A DNA stretch of 64,000 nt from Asterochloris sp. CNOR1 (taxonomy: Eukaryota > Chlorophyta > Trebouxiophyceae > Trebouxiales > Trebouxiaceae). The position numbers were made by a program, and so were the translations under genes. Of the stretch, positions 39,726 to 51,800 are shown one piece after another; within the stretch, counting starts at the first letter, position 1, and every line of letters begins with the position of its first letter. Below the pieces are notes generated by a model that saw only the letters and a program-made list of their open reading frames with translations, ran no database searches and was not told where the DNA came from. The stretch is taken from assembly GCA_963969365.1 (NCBI GenBank), contig OZ017765.1:1-64000 (forward strand). The letters are read 5' to 3'.

Positions 39726-42374
39726 CTGCGTTTTGTGTTTTTTAAAAGTTAGCATCTCTTCAAGCAAGAACTTGCTTTGCACTGGGTTGTTTTTTTACTA
39801 GTTAACTAATACTTTTCTCGCATCAACTATGGTACGCGCTTTGTAAACGAATTCCTTTGCATGTATTGCGTTGCATCTACGTTTAAAGGAACGATCCTAC
39901 AGTAAAAACAATAACCAAATTTGTGTTCCTGTCTTATTGCTTTTTAGTGAAGGTGCCAAGCAAGTCCTTGCTTTGCGACGGTAGGTACTGTTTTTCTCGC
40001 TTAAAAACGTACCATGCTCGTATTTGCGCACCAAGCAGGACATGTCACGATAAAGGTCAAGTAGACCTTTATAAATACTTTTTGTAAACTTGTCTTGCAA
40101 AGCACATGATTTATAAACATTCAGTTGGAACATAACCTTCTGTGTTGTAAACAAAAACAATAAAACAAGAGTGATGGACAATGCTTTTTACGTGCCAAGA
40201 AAGGCAGATGATCAGCCCTTCGCAGCCCAAAGAATTGAAACCAAAAGTACTTACATGCTAACTTTTGTGCGGAGCAACAGCAAAGGTTAAAACCACTACT
40301 TTCCGTGACAAGTTGCATACCTTTTTAACGTGTTTCCACAAACAAAACCCATGCTTTTGCATAACGATAACTAGAGCGTACCTACCTCCAACACTTGGTT
40401 TGTTTTACGTGCGGTTGGTAAGGTAAGAAACACGCACGTTGTTGTGCGAAGTAAAAAGCACTCTACCTTTTCTAGGTTGATAATAAAGGGTCATTTGTTA
40501 GTGAAAGGAAAAAAAACGTGATTAACCTACAAACATATTGTTGCTTGTCCCACTATTGTACTTTTCTTTGTGTTTCCTTCCTTGTGTTGCTTTCGGTTAC
40601 AAGTGGTGCCTTTGGCCACAAGACCTACCTTGAGTTTAAAACAAAGCACGTATTTGATTCCCTTTTTAGCTTTTTTGACTACACCGGTTTTTGCGTACAA
40701 CACATTTTGCTAATTACAAGTTTGATCTTACAGATGATAATAAGTTTGTTTTTTGTTTTTGCTTACTGCGACTAGTTGTTTAACACGTAAACCATAAAAT
40801 TGTTTGACATCTTATATTGATTAGAATCTAGTATTGATTAGAAAGATTACAAGGTTTCTTGCTTCTATCATGCCAAGCAAAATCTACGTTATGGTTTGTA
40901 AAAGGCAAAAACTAAATTCTTTTGTTGCTGTGGCATCAGCAAGAGTTTCACTCGTAACGCACAAGCTGTTTTTATCTTTTGTATAAACACAATTACTTAG
41001 TAATGGTGCGTGGACCTCTACGCAACACTTGTGTGACACAACTTTATTAAAACTCCCTAGCTAAATGAGTCGCAAGTGATTTTGGTGTATAGGTTTTCAA
41101 ACAAACTTGCCTGTAGATCAAACAACGCAAGGAAACTTAACCGAAACCCCCCTCGTTAAACAAAAAAAGAGAAACTTCTAACGTTTAAAACTCTATTGTG
41201 ACACAATCGTTGTTATTAAATAGAAGGGTCAACCAATTGTACCTTTCATGCAAAGCACTAATTTTCTTCTCGCGACAAATGTTGTTTATGCTTACTTAAG
41301 GTTCAGGCAACACGTTGAGTTATAACTAAAAGTAAAGGTAGGTTTTAAACCTGCTTGGTTGTGTTATCTTTGGTTACAAAGAGGTAGCTACGCTCCCGCT
41401 AGTCTTGTTATCGACTTGATACCAAGCTATGCCCTATGGTCAAAACACATCTACTCGGTCTTCAAAAAAAAAGCATGCTTTGCCACTTTCGTGTATCACC
41501 TTTAAAGCCGTTGGTTACACCCTCTTTCATTGTTACAGGTGATCAAGTGTTTTCATGCGTTAAAGCAACACCCTCTTTTCTGTAGACCAAGTACAAAGGA
41601 TGGTCCACAATGTTCGATTGTTTGGTATACATACAACAGGGGTCTTAGTTGGTTATAGTTTGCACCGTCTCCCAATCAAACAATTGCTAGACCTTGTAAC
41701 TGAAATTGAAACCAAAACAAAGGAGATGCGAAGAAAGCAAATAGATCTATCCTACGGACGTACTGTTGAAGGTAATAAAATTGCTGATTATTGAGGGGTT
41801 TAACCTTATTCACACTTGGTGTTTGTCGTTTTTTGCACCTTACGTATAAATTTAAACCCTGCAAAGTTAAATACCTTTTAAGCCGTTAAAACCGCTTGTA
41901 GCCGTTTTTCGGAAACAACACGTGTTGCTTTAGCACAAGCAACACGTCTTGCCTACGGGATACGCACTAATTACGTCCGCGAAACACGGCAAGCAACACT
42001 TTGTCGGTGTGCAGACGTCTACCAAGTAGTGGTCCTACTTTGTCGTGTCTTGCAGAAAAGGGCAACGTATAAACAGGCCAAGGTACAAATTTTATTGTGA
42101 CACCAAAGGTATATTGTGACACCAAAGGTAAAATCAAACCTTATAACCAATTGTGGAACCCTTAAATCTTGTCCAAGCCAGTTGGTTTGTTAAAACGATT
42201 GCGTATGTATTACGGTAACAGAATTAGTGCTTTGCATGAATGGCTACAACAAAAAAAAAGTTGCACTGTTGCGTCTACCTACGGTTTTCAGCAAGTGTAA
42301 CGTACAAGGAATTGCTTGTCTTACGTGTTGCCAAAGGCAAGCAATACCAATCAATCAGCTTGGTTTCAAACACA
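39726..42374. other. 2.6-kb intergenic region
   Basis: No known gene found on either strand. It has sparse R2/R3 words, a 19-bp doublet (ATTGTGACACCAAAGGT, about 42094-42131) and a 64-codon open frame at 41600. atpI, which often follows rps2, is absent. Confidence 0.5.
41600..41794 (+). CDS. Unassigned 64-residue ORF
   Basis: ATG start with AAAGG directly before it and no spaced Shine-Dalgarno site. The C-terminal part (about 26-60: IKQLLDLVTEIETKTKEMRR then KQIDLSYGRTVEGNKIADY) is charged, helix-prone and free of the R-words, unlike most short frames here. I recognise no family. It could be a real small gene, a remnant or chance. Confidence 0.2.
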   Translation: MVHNVRLFGIHTTGVLVGYSLHRLPIKQLLDLVTEIETKTKEMRRKQIDLSYGRTVEGNKIADY

Positions 42375-42457
42375 TGGGCCGAGCTGGATTTGAACCAGCG
42401 TAGGAATTAACCAGCGGATTTACAATCCGCCCCCATTAACCGCTCGGGCATCGACCC
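42375..42457 (-). tRNA. trnY: tRNA-Tyr(GUA)
   Basis: Acceptor GGGTCGA/TCGGCCC, anticodon GTA in loop TTGTAAA, a class II variable arm as in bacterial Tyr tRNAs, T-loop TTCAAAT, A73. Confidence 0.97.
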
Positions 42458-43641
42458 TTGTAAAAAAACTGAAATAAAACAAAACACACTTCTAGCAAGC
42501 TTTTTGTTTAGTGGTCCTTGCAAACCAACCAATCAATGTTGTTTTCAACTCCACATACACGGCCATGCTTGTAACCTGCGCCTACGTGTAAAACGGTTTT
42601 AATCAATTGCTACATAGTGATTTGTAACAGATTAGAGTTTGTCGGCTGTTTTTGTATTTGTAGAGAACATTATTTCAACCGATTGGTTCGCACGTATTGT
42701 TTTGCGCCCAACCCTATCTTCTAGATATTTATGCAAAAAACAACGCAACACAAGTAAATACAAACGTAAAGCGCACACAAAGTAAACCAACGTTTCGTTT
42801 TGCAGTAAACTAGGTCGACATTTGCTAAAAGCGAGATTGGATTTTATGTTTTGCGACGGTCAATACTGCTGGATCTTCTACGAAACAACCCTTTTCAAAT
42901 CAAACAAAATTAGGCCGTAAGGTACAAGCCAACCAGTTGATAAACAACAGCCAAGCCTACCAAATGTTATTTACTACGTATTGCATACATAGCAAAACAG
43001 GTTTTGCGGAAGAGGCTAACCCAAGGTAAACAAAACTCGGCCAAGAACGAACCAAGCAATTAACGTAGACCTTTTATAAACTGTTTTTTGCGCAAAACGT
43101 ATCGTTTTGCTTTGCAAATAAATTGTTTGGAGAGCATTTGCCAATGGTTTTTTGTTTTTCATAATTTTGTTTTATGAACAAATTAAACCAAGTAGAAAGC
43201 AAGTAGAAGTTACTTTTCTTTAAACCTTAAGTAATACTGGTTAGAAGCAATTGGTACTACTCTGAATCCAGGATAGATTTTATATTTCATTAAAAGGGAT
43301 TTTTTTAACCAACTTTAACAATTGGATAAGATAAAAAAGAACTCATTTCTACCTGCGGTCAGAAGCCGCAAACCATAATTTTGCAACGTATATAAGGTTA
43401 TACGTATCATTCTCTTTCAACTACGCTTCTCGTGCCACTTTTATCCAAAACAGGTTCTTTATTACGAGCGATTCCTGCGGACGCAAGCACGTCTTGTGGC
43501 CAAAAACAACACTTATAGCCAAAGGCAACACAAGCAATTAATTACGTCCGCCGAAAAGGTTACAAGCAACCCTTTATCTTCTTAAAGATAAAACAAACCA
43601 GCAGCGAGTAAAAACATTTTGATTGCTTGTCTGCTTTCAAG
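42458..43641. other. 1.2-kb intergenic region
   Basis: AT-rich and relatively poor in R-words, with some R2 remnants at 43497-43530. I see no gene or strong structure. Confidence 0.5.
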
Positions 43642-43727
43642 TGGGGATAGAGGGACTTGAACCCTCACAGTTCGTTAGAACCAACGGATTTTAAGTCCGT
43701 TGCGTCTACCAATTCCGCCATATCCCC
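43642..43727 (-). tRNA. trnL: tRNA-Leu(UAA), intron-free
   Basis: Acceptor GGGGATA/TATCCCC, D-arm TGGCGGAATTGGTAGACGC, anticodon TAA in loop CTTAAAA, long variable arm, T-loop TTCAAGT, A73. The group I intron found at this anticodon in many plastids and cyanobacteria is absent. Confidence 0.97.
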
Positions 43728-45320
43728 GTAACTTTCTATCAAAAACAAATTATGTTTGTAGGCAATTAAACACTTGATTACTTGTTTACCTGATCTTTTA
43801 GTGCAAAACAAGAACAAACGGTACAAGCCTACGAGTTACGTCCTATCTTCGATCAAGGAATGGTTGCACGTCTACGAGCTTCCTTCGGTGCACGTCAGAA
43901 GCAACTATATCTGCTTCTGAACAAAAGATCTACTTACGCGTTCCTTGGCACCAAACATTACAAGGAAAACCTAAGAAACTAGTACTTGTCAAACAGTATT
44001 TGCTTGGATCGTTTCAATCTGTTCTGCTTGGCTCATAAAGTATGAGTAATTGTGACACTCGTTACTTGGTATTTAAAAATGTTTAATCATTTTTACTTTA
44101 ATTGGTACGAGGTGGAGCGAAGCATCTCCACTTCCACCTCTACGTGTTGTCTACGGTATAAGTACGTGATTTTTGTGCAAAGCAGGTTTTCGATTCCAAG
44201 TAAAACAACGCAAATCATTCGGCTAATCGACTCTAGTGGTTTGTAGCTACAAAACTTTACTTTACTGCGAGTTACATCTTACGTGCCAGGCTCGTTAAGG
44301 AATGGTTATACGTCTTTTTTTACCGAAAGCTTTTTCTTTGAAAAAAAAAGCAATATTTTCAAGTTAATAACCAGATAAAAATCGATTTTTTTACAACCAA
44401 ACACTACCTTAGCTTCACAAAGACTAATTGCTGCTTTGCATGTAGGTAGTTTGTAACACAAAAACAAAATGATATTTGGACCTTTTACAAGTTTTTCTAC
44501 CAATTTAGTTAAAATCTAATAAAAGTATATCACAAAAAGAAAAAGGATTCTACAAGTGGTACACAGTATGTGCGTATTTGGTTTGTACTCTTTTGGGCTT
44601 TTTGGAAAGCAATTAATTTACAAAGCGCAGATTTCGTAGAGCGAAGCTAGTGTTGTGTGTAGTTGTTGCTTTGCATTAACAGGCCGTGCAAAAAGTACTT
44701 GGTTTTGCTCCTAAAAGCCGAGCAATTTTGTGAGGTGTTGCTTTTCGGCTTAAAGGAATAAAGTGAATCATCTTTGCTTTCACCTGCGAAACAACACTTC
44801 CATACAAGTGCTTTGCATCAAAGTAAACAAAATTGTTACGTTGTGCTGGAGGAAAGCTAATGGATAGGTCGGCAATATAAAAGGGAAATTTGCTTGCTTA
44901 TGGTAAAAGCAAGACATGTAACCAAAGGTAATTCCTAGTTTTTTGGTCGACAATCGGCTTTTTTACGTTGTGTTACCCACGGTTCAGCAAGACAAAGTTG
45001 AAGCGGTTGTAACGCATTGTTGGACTTTGTGCTAAGCAAGATCGTGCATGTCTTGCTACGTCTTATCTTCGATCAAGGATGAGTCAAGCACTAAGTGTTG
45101 CCTTTGGCCACAATAAAAAGCTTTTGCTACGCATCACCTAGCACAACACTATCTTGGTTTTAGGTTGTCCTTTGCTGTGCTAACTTTTGTGCGAAGCACG
45201 AGTAAAACACAAAACCTGTTAACATTGCTTTTAGCACCCAAAGCAAACAACAAGTTTAATGGCACTTAAAAGTTAGATGTAGTTTTAGTTAAATAAGTTT
45301 TTTGATAAAGATTCACAAAA
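43728..45320. other. 1.6-kb intergenic region
   Basis: R1 at 43840-43859 and a variant at 45060-45079. R5 hairpin at 44112-44131 (GTGGAG/CTCCAC, loop CGAAGCAT) with an extended pyrimidine arm. No gene recognised. Confidence 0.5.
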
Positions 45321-45890
45321 TCAAACCATTTCTAAAGAAACTTGCAGGAATTTTGCTAATTCTGCTGCTTGCCTTTCAACTTCGACTAAAGTGATAGGTT
45401 GTCCTATTCGGGTTAGGGGGATATCATTAGACTCTTTTATCTTGATGTAAATGGTACGTCGAGGGTTAATTCCTTCGGTCAACTCTACCCTTATACCTTC
45501 AACGTTTTTAATATTGTATTCGAGGTCGATTCGCCGGTTTTTACCAGGAAAACCCCACCTAAAAATACGAACAATTCCGTCTTTTTTATTAAATTCATTA
45601 AAGCCACCACCTATGCTCCAAAAAAGTGTTAACCATAGATAAAAACTGAAAAAGAAACCTAAAACACCGTAGAAACACATTACTAGACCTTGTGGGAAAA
45701 ACAAAATGTTCTCGTAATGAACAAACGACACAAGATTTATTTTCAAATAACTTGAAACACCAGTTAATAAAAAACCGAGTGAACCTAAAAACAATATGGA
45801 AGCCCACCAATAATTACTGCCTCTACGTGAACCAGTAACAATATAACGACGAACTAAATTTAAATCTTCAGATTGATAAGAATTATTCAT
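45321..45890 (-). CDS. ycf4: Photosystem I assembly protein Ycf4
   Basis: 189 residues, typical. Ycf4 is a thylakoid scaffold for PSI assembly, acting after Ycf3. Two membrane helices at about 28-48 and 68-92 are followed by the conserved soluble domain (FNKKDGIVRIFRWGFPGKNR, VELTEGINPRRTIYIKIKES, PLTRIGQPITLVEVERQAAE). Last gene of the rps12-rps7-tufA-rpl19-ycf4 block. Confidence 0.97.
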   Translation of the reverse strand: MNNSYQSEDLNLVRRYIVTGSRRGSNYWWASILFLGSLGFLLTGVSSYLKINLVSFVHYENILFFPQGLVMCFYGVLGFFFSFYLWLTLFWSIGGGFNEFNKKDGIVRIFRWGFPGKNRRIDLEYNIKNVEGIRVELTEGINPRRTIYIKIKESNDIPLTRIGQPITLVEVERQAAELAKFLQVSLEMV

Positions 45891-46118
45891 ATTTTTCCAC
45901 TTTCATGTCCTATAAAACAAATATTTAATGTTTTGCCAGTATCTTCCTGAACCGGAGGTAGGACAAGCAATAAGTACAATCAGCTCAAGGTTCAAAGTAG
46001 AAATGAGTTTACGAGCTTCTTGTAACCTTTTGTGGTTGCTTTGCGACCCATCCTTCGGACGTAGCAACATATAACACAAGTAAACACAACCTCTGAGTTT
46101 TTGCCAAGTAGGAGTTTT

Positions 46119-46472
46119 TTAAGAGTTTTTAGTCTTTAATCTTGTTCCTTTACCTACTCGATCTCGTAAATAATAAAGCTTGCTTTTTTTGACCTTTACC
46201 CTTCGAAGGACTTCTATCTGTTTTGTGGAAGGGGAATGTATTGTAAAAACTCTTTCTACGCCAATACCTTGAAAAATACGGCGTACAGTAAAAGTGGAAT
46301 TGATACCTGCTCTATGTTGCGCAATAACAACTCCCTCATAAGGTTGAATTCTTTGTTTATTACCTTCTTGTATTAAAACACTCACTTTAACTGTGTCACC
46401 AATAGATATTTTAGGTTGATCGATTTTTAATTGGTCGAGTTCAATTGCTTGTACAAGTTGATGAATTTTCAT
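46119..46472 (-). CDS. rpl19: 50S ribosomal protein L19
   Basis: 117 residues, typical. L19 sits at the 30S-50S interface. Conserved blocks are [40 protein letters not shown] and [25 protein letters not shown] lies upstream on the coding strand, but about 13 bases before the ATG. Confidence 0.97.
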   Translation of the reverse strand: MKIHQLVQAIELDQLKIDQPKISIGDTVKVSVLIQEGNKQRIQPYEGVVIAQHRAGINSTFTVRRIFQGIGVERVFTIHSPSTKQIEVLRRVKVKKSKLYYLRDRVGKGTRLKTKNS

Positions 46473-47720
46473 TTAAAGTTAAAACCTCCATTAAAGTTTT
46501 TGTTGAAAAAAAAGGATGTGTTTGAATCAAAGATAAAAATCTTTCTTAGTTTTTAACACGGATTTGTAAATATTTTTAATCAATTGCGTACAAAGCAATT
46601 GTTTGACCTACGCTTACATACACTTGTTTACCCTAACCTTACGTGGTCGTCTTGTAATCTGTGTTTTGTCAATTTGCTTTACACAAGCTTACAAGGCGTG
46701 GAGTTAAAACAAAGTAGAGGTAAAAGAACAACTTGTATAACGCCACACAGTGCTGCCCGAACATTTACTTTCCATGTGATTGTAACCAATTATGCGGTAC
46801 GTGTTATGCGAAGCAACTCGCACGAATTGGTGCGCACGAGTTCTTCGCCCACATGTGTTATGCGAAGCAACCTCTTTCTCAAGCAAGTTTCGCACCTCTA
46901 CGAAATGCTCCAAGTTGTGTGCCAATAGATGCTTTGCTCTACGTTATCCGTAGCAACAGGTACGTCGTTTTTGTGTTGTAACCTTTTCTTTGGACTTGTA
47001 ACCTTCGTGCTTGCTTACCACTATCTTCGGGCGACGCAACCCGCAACACGTGCTTTGCGCTTAAACTGTAGAAGCTCGTTAGGGCTTTTCTAACCGATTA
47101 CTTGCAAAGAGAGGACGAAGGGTAGAATTCCTTGCTTTGCACTAACTTCTTGTTGTACCGTTCCTTTTGTCTGCCAAGCAAGCATGAAGGGTAGAATTGC
47201 TTGACAGTACGAGTTACGTCCTATCTTCGATCAAGGAATGGTTGCACTTGCTTCGCACGACCGCAACACGTCCTAGACCGCAGAACCGCAGGTAGGACGC
47301 GCACCTCTTTTTACTACCGATTGGTGTTGGTACAACCTAAGGTACTCTTTTGCATAGATAGTAAAACCTTTGGCCGCCAAGCAGAGGGTACAAAACGGCA
47401 GGTAAAAGGTAGAGGTACCTTTGGTTGGCGCGCGTGGTTTTTTTTACCAGCAAGTCTGTAGAAAAAGATCACGTCTTCCTACGGACAAGTCTGTGTTGGT
47501 AGAAACTAAGTTTGGCCTTGCTTTTGGTGCATAGCAATTCCTTGATCCAAGGTAGGACGTAGACGTAGAGTTACGTCCTACATGTTGCTTTTGGCTACAA
47601 TTTGTGCTTGGCACGAATGGTTAGACCTCGTAGAAATACCTTATACGTGCTTTTTTCGGCGCAACACGTAAATCCAGCAATTGGTTAAGCAATATAAGGT
47701 CAAAAAGTTAAAGAGAGTTG
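46473..47720. other. 1.25-kb rpl19-tufA spacer
   Basis: Direct repeat GTGTTATGCGAAGCAAC (46801, 46856). R1 at 47218-47237. Segmental duplicate copy B at 47245-47462, and 47560-47640 resembling 3.3-3.45 kb. No gene. Confidence 0.55.
47245..47462. repeat. Dispersed duplicate (copy B), without the R1 insertion
   Basis: Same strand and order as copy A at 17318-17625, with two R4 units instead of three, and running straight from GTAAAACCTTTGG to CCGCCAAGCAGAGGG where copy A has about 80 extra bases. Confidence 0.85.
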
Positions 47721-48950
47721 TTATTCCACGATTTTAGATACAACACCTGCTCCAACAGTTCGACCACCTTCTCGAATTGCAAACCTCATTCCTTTCTCGA
47801 TAGCAATTGGTTGAATCAGTTCTACCACCATCTTAATACGGTCACCAGGCATTACCATTTGAGTGTCACTGCCATCATCAGCTTTAAAAGATTCAATTTT
47901 TCCTGTGACATCAGTAGTTCGAACATAGAACTGGGGCCTGTAACCGGGGAAGAAAGGTGTATGACGTCCACCTTCTTCTTTGTTTAATACATAAACTTGA
48001 GCTTCAAATTTGGTATGTGGAGTAATCGTTCCTGGTTTTGCTAAAACCATTCCACGTTCAACATCTGTTTTTTGAATACCTCTAAGCAAAACACCAACAT
48101 TGTCACCAGCAACACTCTGATCTAAAGTTTTTTGGAACATCTCTAAACCTGTAACAGTAGTGGTTCGTGTCTTTTTTAAACCAACTAATTCAACCGATTC
48201 TCCTACCTTAACAGCTCCTCTTTCAACCCGTCCAGTAGCTACTGTACCACGTCCGGTAATCGAGAAAACATCTTCTACAGCCATCAAAAAAGATTTGTCA
48301 GTGTCTCTTTCTGGTGTTGGTATATAATTATCTACCTGGTCCATTAACTCAAAAATCTTATCAACCCATTGGTTCTCCCCGCGAGTAACTTGTGGGTTTT
48401 CAGTTAAGGCCTCTAAAGCTAACAAAGCGGATCCGGAAACGACTGGAATATCATCTCCAGGAAACTCGTAGTTGTCCAATGTTTCTCTTACTTCTAATTC
48501 TACAAGTTCTAACAACTCTGCATCATCAACTTGGTCTTGCTTGTTTAAAAAAACCACTATGTTAGGAACTCCAACCTGCTTAGCTAACAAAATGTGTTCT
48601 TTAGTTTGGGGCATGGGGCCATCAGCACCAGAAACAACAAGGATACCACCGTCCATCTGCGCAGCTCCAGTAATCATGTTTTTCACATAATCGGCATGTC
48701 CTGGACAATCAACATGGGCATAATGACGATTTTCCGTTTCATATTCTACATGTGCTGTATTGATAGTGATCCCTCTAGCTTTTTCTTCGGGCGCAGAATC
48801 GATTTCAGAGTATTTTTTAGCCCTTCCCTTACCACCAGAAGCTAAAGCCATTGTTATAGCTGCTGTTAATGTGGTTTTTCCGTGGTCAACATGACCAATC
48901 GTACCAATGTTTACATGTGGTTTTTTACGTTCAAATTTTGCACGTGCCAT
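47721..48950 (-). CDS. tufA: Elongation factor Tu
   Basis: 409 residues from [22 protein letters not shown]-Tu-GTP delivers aminoacyl-tRNA. P-loop GHVDHGKTT at 19-27, switch region [21 protein letters not shown] and NKQDQVDD (NKxD specificity motif) are present, followed by domains 2 and 3 ending [11 protein letters not shown]. In-frame codons upstream (an Asp run encoded by GACGACGACGAC) lack an ATG and are taken as 5' UTR. tufA in the plastid excludes most land plants. Confidence 0.98.
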   Translation of the reverse strand: MARAKFERKKPHVNIGTIGHVDHGKTTLTAAITMALASGGKGRAKKYSEIDSAPEEKARGITINTAHVEYETENRHYAHVDCPGHADYVKNMITGAAQMDGGILVVSGADGPMPQTKEHILLAKQVGVPNIVVFLNKQDQVDDAELLELVELEVRETLDNYEFPGDDIPVVSGSALLALEALTENPQVTRGENQWVDKIFELMDQVDNYIPTPERDTDKSFLMAVEDVFSITGRGTVATGRVERGAVKVGESVELVGLKKTRTTTVTGLEMFQKTLDQSVAGDNVGVLLRGIQKTDVERGMVLAKPGTITPHTKFEAQVYVLNKEEGGRHTPFFPGYRPQFYVRTTDVTGKIESFKADDGSDTQMVMPGDRIKMVVELIQPIAIEKGMRFAIREGGRTVGAGVVSKIVE

Positions 48951-49797
48951 ATTGTCGTCGTCGTCCTTGTTATAAAACAATCAGTTTTTAACTGAATTTT
49001 GAGTAAAGTATTTGATCTTGATTAAAAAGAAACTTTTATGGTTGTTTATACAAACAAAACACCTGTTGTTACTGCTACAAGGTGGGCCGAAAGAAAGTCT
49101 ATGTGTTGCCTTTGGCTACAAGTTTTGCAAAGCACGAATTGGTACGCATCAGGAAAACGTCTACGTGGTGTTTTGGTCGCGAAGCAAAGAGTATGAATTG
49201 CTTTTGGTAAAGCATGTACCCTTGAACCAAGCGGGAGTGCCCATGTGTTGGTAGGAGGTGTAACCATTTGTGCTTTGCAAAACTTGTAGCCAAAGGCAAC
49301 ACGTAGGATGTAACTCCACGTTTACGTTCTACCTTGGGTCAAGGAATGGGTACGGACCAGAAGCAAAAAGTACAACTAGGCAGCACGACAGGCAAGAACG
49401 GCACATTTCGTTGTGTTATGTGTTCTACTAACCAAAAGTCTTGCTTTGCTCACATTTACCTTGGGTCAAGAGCAAAGATCTTGCTTGTGTGCAAAGCAAG
49501 TCTTGCCCATGGGACGAAGGGTACAAGTAGGTAGCACAAGGTTTAGCAATTGCTTACAAGCGTTCTTGTTTCTGGTCCGTACCAATTCCTTGACCCAAGA
49601 TAGGACGTTGTCCTTTCTTACGGACTTGTCTCAGCTGTCTGGCGTTAGCTACGCTCCTAAGTTTCTACGCTCAATACAGTGTTTTGCTCGTAGAAAACGA
49701 CCTCCTAGACCTACATAATTGCAAACCACTTTCTGGTAAAAAAAGATGTAGGGCTTTGTGCCATAAGCAAGACTTGCTTCGCACAACAAATAGTTTT
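48951..49797. other. tufA-rps7 spacer with TIR-bounded segment
   Basis: Contains the 200-bp inverted-repeat segment 49103-49302 and several TTGACCCAAGGTAGGACG-type words. No gene. Confidence 0.55.
49103..49302. repeat. 200-bp segment with perfect 33-bp terminal inverted repeats
   Basis: 49103-49135 is the exact reverse complement of 49270-49302. Each arm is an R2 word fused to an R3 word (GTGTTGCCTTTGGCTACAAG, then TTTTGCAAAGCAC). The 134-base interior has no gene. Confidence 0.95.
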
Positions 49798-50268
49798 TTA
49801 AAAACGGTAATTAGCAAATGCTTTGTTAGCTTCTGCCATTCTATGAACTTGGTCCCTTTTACGTATAGCATTTCCTGTGTTTTTGGAAGCATCTATAAAC
49901 TCATTTGTTACTTTTAAAGTCATACTACGCCCAGACCGGCTTCGCGAAGAAGAAAGCAACCAGCGAATAGCCAAAGCCGTTCCTCGTTCGGAATTTACAG
50001 CTAAAGGGACTTGAAAAGTTGATCCACGAACGCGCCGAGCCTTCACTTCAACCAAAGGGGTTGCATTCTGAACTGCTTGTTCAATAACTTTTACTGGATC
50101 TTGTTGAGTGGCATCAGCGATTCGATTCATAGCTTGATAAAAAATCCTAAAAGCTAATGATTTTTTACCTTCTTTCATTAAATGGTTCACAATAGTATGA
50201 ATTAAAAGATTGTCATAAACCGGATCAGGAAGCAATGCACGTTTTTTTGAAGTACGTCGTCGAGACAT
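49798..50268 (-). CDS. rps7: 30S ribosomal protein S7
   Basis: 156 residues, standard. S7 nucleates assembly of the 30S head. Conserved blocks include [60 protein letters not shown] and [28 protein letters not shown] lies 12 bases upstream of the ATG on the coding strand. Confidence 0.97.
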   Translation of the reverse strand: MSRRRTSKKRALLPDPVYDNLLIHTIVNHLMKEGKKSLAFRIFYQAMNRIADATQQDPVKVIEQAVQNATPLVEVKARRVRGSTFQVPLAVNSERGTALAIRWLLSSSRSRSGRSMTLKVTNEFIDASKNTGNAIRKRDQVHRMAEANKAFANYRF

Positions 50269-51428
50269 AATACTTGTTTTCTCCTTTTATAATGGTGTTT
50301 GTTGGGTTTTGTTCTGTCTAATCACGCATACCATGTTTCTACTTGCGATTACGTTTTACCTTGGGTCAAGGAATGGTTAAAGGCAGACGGGTTAAAAAAG
50401 ATAAATGGTGATGCAAACCAAGTTAGTAATCTGAGACTGGAACAAAGGTACCATGTAGTTTTTTCTTTGATTTTGTTATAACTTCGAGTTGCTTTGCCCG
50501 ATCGTGGTTGAAAGTATCTCGAAAGTGGTACATCGGTCAAATACTTTATTAAAGCCATTAAATTCCAAATATGGTAAAGTTGCTCCTGGTAAGTTACAAA
50601 AACAAATCTTATGCAGGTTTTTTTTACCTTTCCTTGATTGTTTCTTACTGGCGGATCTTGTGTTTGTTTTACTAGGCGGTGTAACTAAGGGTAACTCCTC
50701 TTGTAACCAAAGGTAAGAAGAGGAAAACGTGGGGATGTTTCTGTGGAGCAATACAACGAGCGCACCACTTTCGAGATACTTTCGACCACGATCACGGCCT
50801 ACATGCAAAGCAAAGGTCTTGCTGGGCAGAAATTGCTTTGCGCAAAAAGCACAAAAGCAAGAGATTGCAAAACAACAACTACTTTTTTTTCCTTAAGATC
50901 GGTGAACACTTTGGTCAAATGCAAGACGTGTTACAACGGTTCCTTGTGCACAGCAATACCTATGGTTTAGAAAAACGTGAGCGCTTTGTATAACAATGAG
51001 TTTTGCAAAGCACATGCTTTGAAAGGTTATTGCCTAAATTAGCAAATCGTTTTGTGTGTAACATTGGTTTTATGGTATAAAACAAACCACTTTGCGACTT
51101 ATCCATTAGCTTTGCTCCAACACCACATAGTACGGAAATTTCACATCTTGGCATTGGTATTTAGAGTACTCGGTCTTACTGCCACCGTATCGATTTGTCA
51201 AACCAAATCTCACCCATGCAAAGCAAAATCTCGATCCTGTCATGTTTTCTTGTGACACGTTCGCAGGAATTGCTGCGAACAAGCAAGACATGTTTTGCAT
51301 GAAACGCGTCCGCACAAACCACAGACAAACAACACGCACTCTCCTTGGAATAGGGTCGTTTCAGGTTTCTCTTGGGTTATGGTAGGGAGTCTTCTGTTGT
51401 TACTTTACGCAGGTTGCAAATATAAAAA
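50269..51428. other. 1.2-kb rps7-rps12 spacer with TIR-bounded segment
   Basis: Includes the 294-bp segment 50500-50793 and a GTTCGCAG/CTGCGAAC hairpin (51259-51280, six-base loop). No gene recognised. Confidence 0.55.
50500..50793. repeat. 294-bp segment with 30-bp terminal inverted repeats
   Basis: 50500-50529 and 50764-50793 are reverse complements at 29 of 30 positions (arm: GATCGTGGTTGAAAGTATCT, then CGAAAGTGGT). The arm is not an R-word. Outside, TTGCTTTG and CAAAGCAA also face each other. The 234-base interior has no transposase or other recognised gene. Confidence 0.93.
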
Positions 51429-51800
51429 CTATTTAGAACGTTTAACCCCGTATTTAGAACGACTTTGTGTGCGATTTTTTACGCTTGCTGTATCTAATAT
51501 TCCCCTTACTATATGGTACCGTACGCCGGGAAGATCTTTAACCCTTCCTCCTCTTACTAAAACAATCGAATGTTCTTGAAGGTTGTGTCCAATACCAGGG
51601 ATGTACGCAGTTACTTCAAAACCAGAAGTTAATCGAACTCGAGCAACTTTCCGTAAAGCTGAGTTGGGTTTTTTAGGAGTTGTTGTATAAACTCTAATAC
51701 AAACTCCTCGCCTTTGGGGGCAAGATTTTAATGCAGGGGATTTTGTTTTCGGTAAGATTTTTGTTCGTGCAGATCGAACAAGCTGTTGAATAGTAGGCAT
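51429..51800 (-). CDS. rps12: 30S ribosomal protein S12
   Basis: 123 residues, full length and continuous, whereas land-plant rps12 is trans-spliced. S12 monitors decoding. Conserved blocks are [60 protein letters not shown] and [20 protein letters not shown]. First gene of the str-type block. Confidence 0.98.
   Translation of the reverse strand: MPTIQQLVRSARTKILPKTKSPALKSCPQRRGVCIRVYTTTPKKPNSALRKVARVRLTSGFEVTAYIPGIGHNLQEHSIVLVRGGRVKDLPGVRYHIVRGILDTASVKNRTQSRSKYGVKRSK

Noticed and set aside
40518-40775. 85-codon ORF with hydrophobic segments
   Set aside because: Its first half spells R2-type words (TTCCTTGTGTTGCTTTCGGT); no known protein resembles it.
48951-48980. N-terminal extension of tufA with an Asp run
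   Set aside because: The first codon would be TTG, and the family starts at the ATG complement at 48950.
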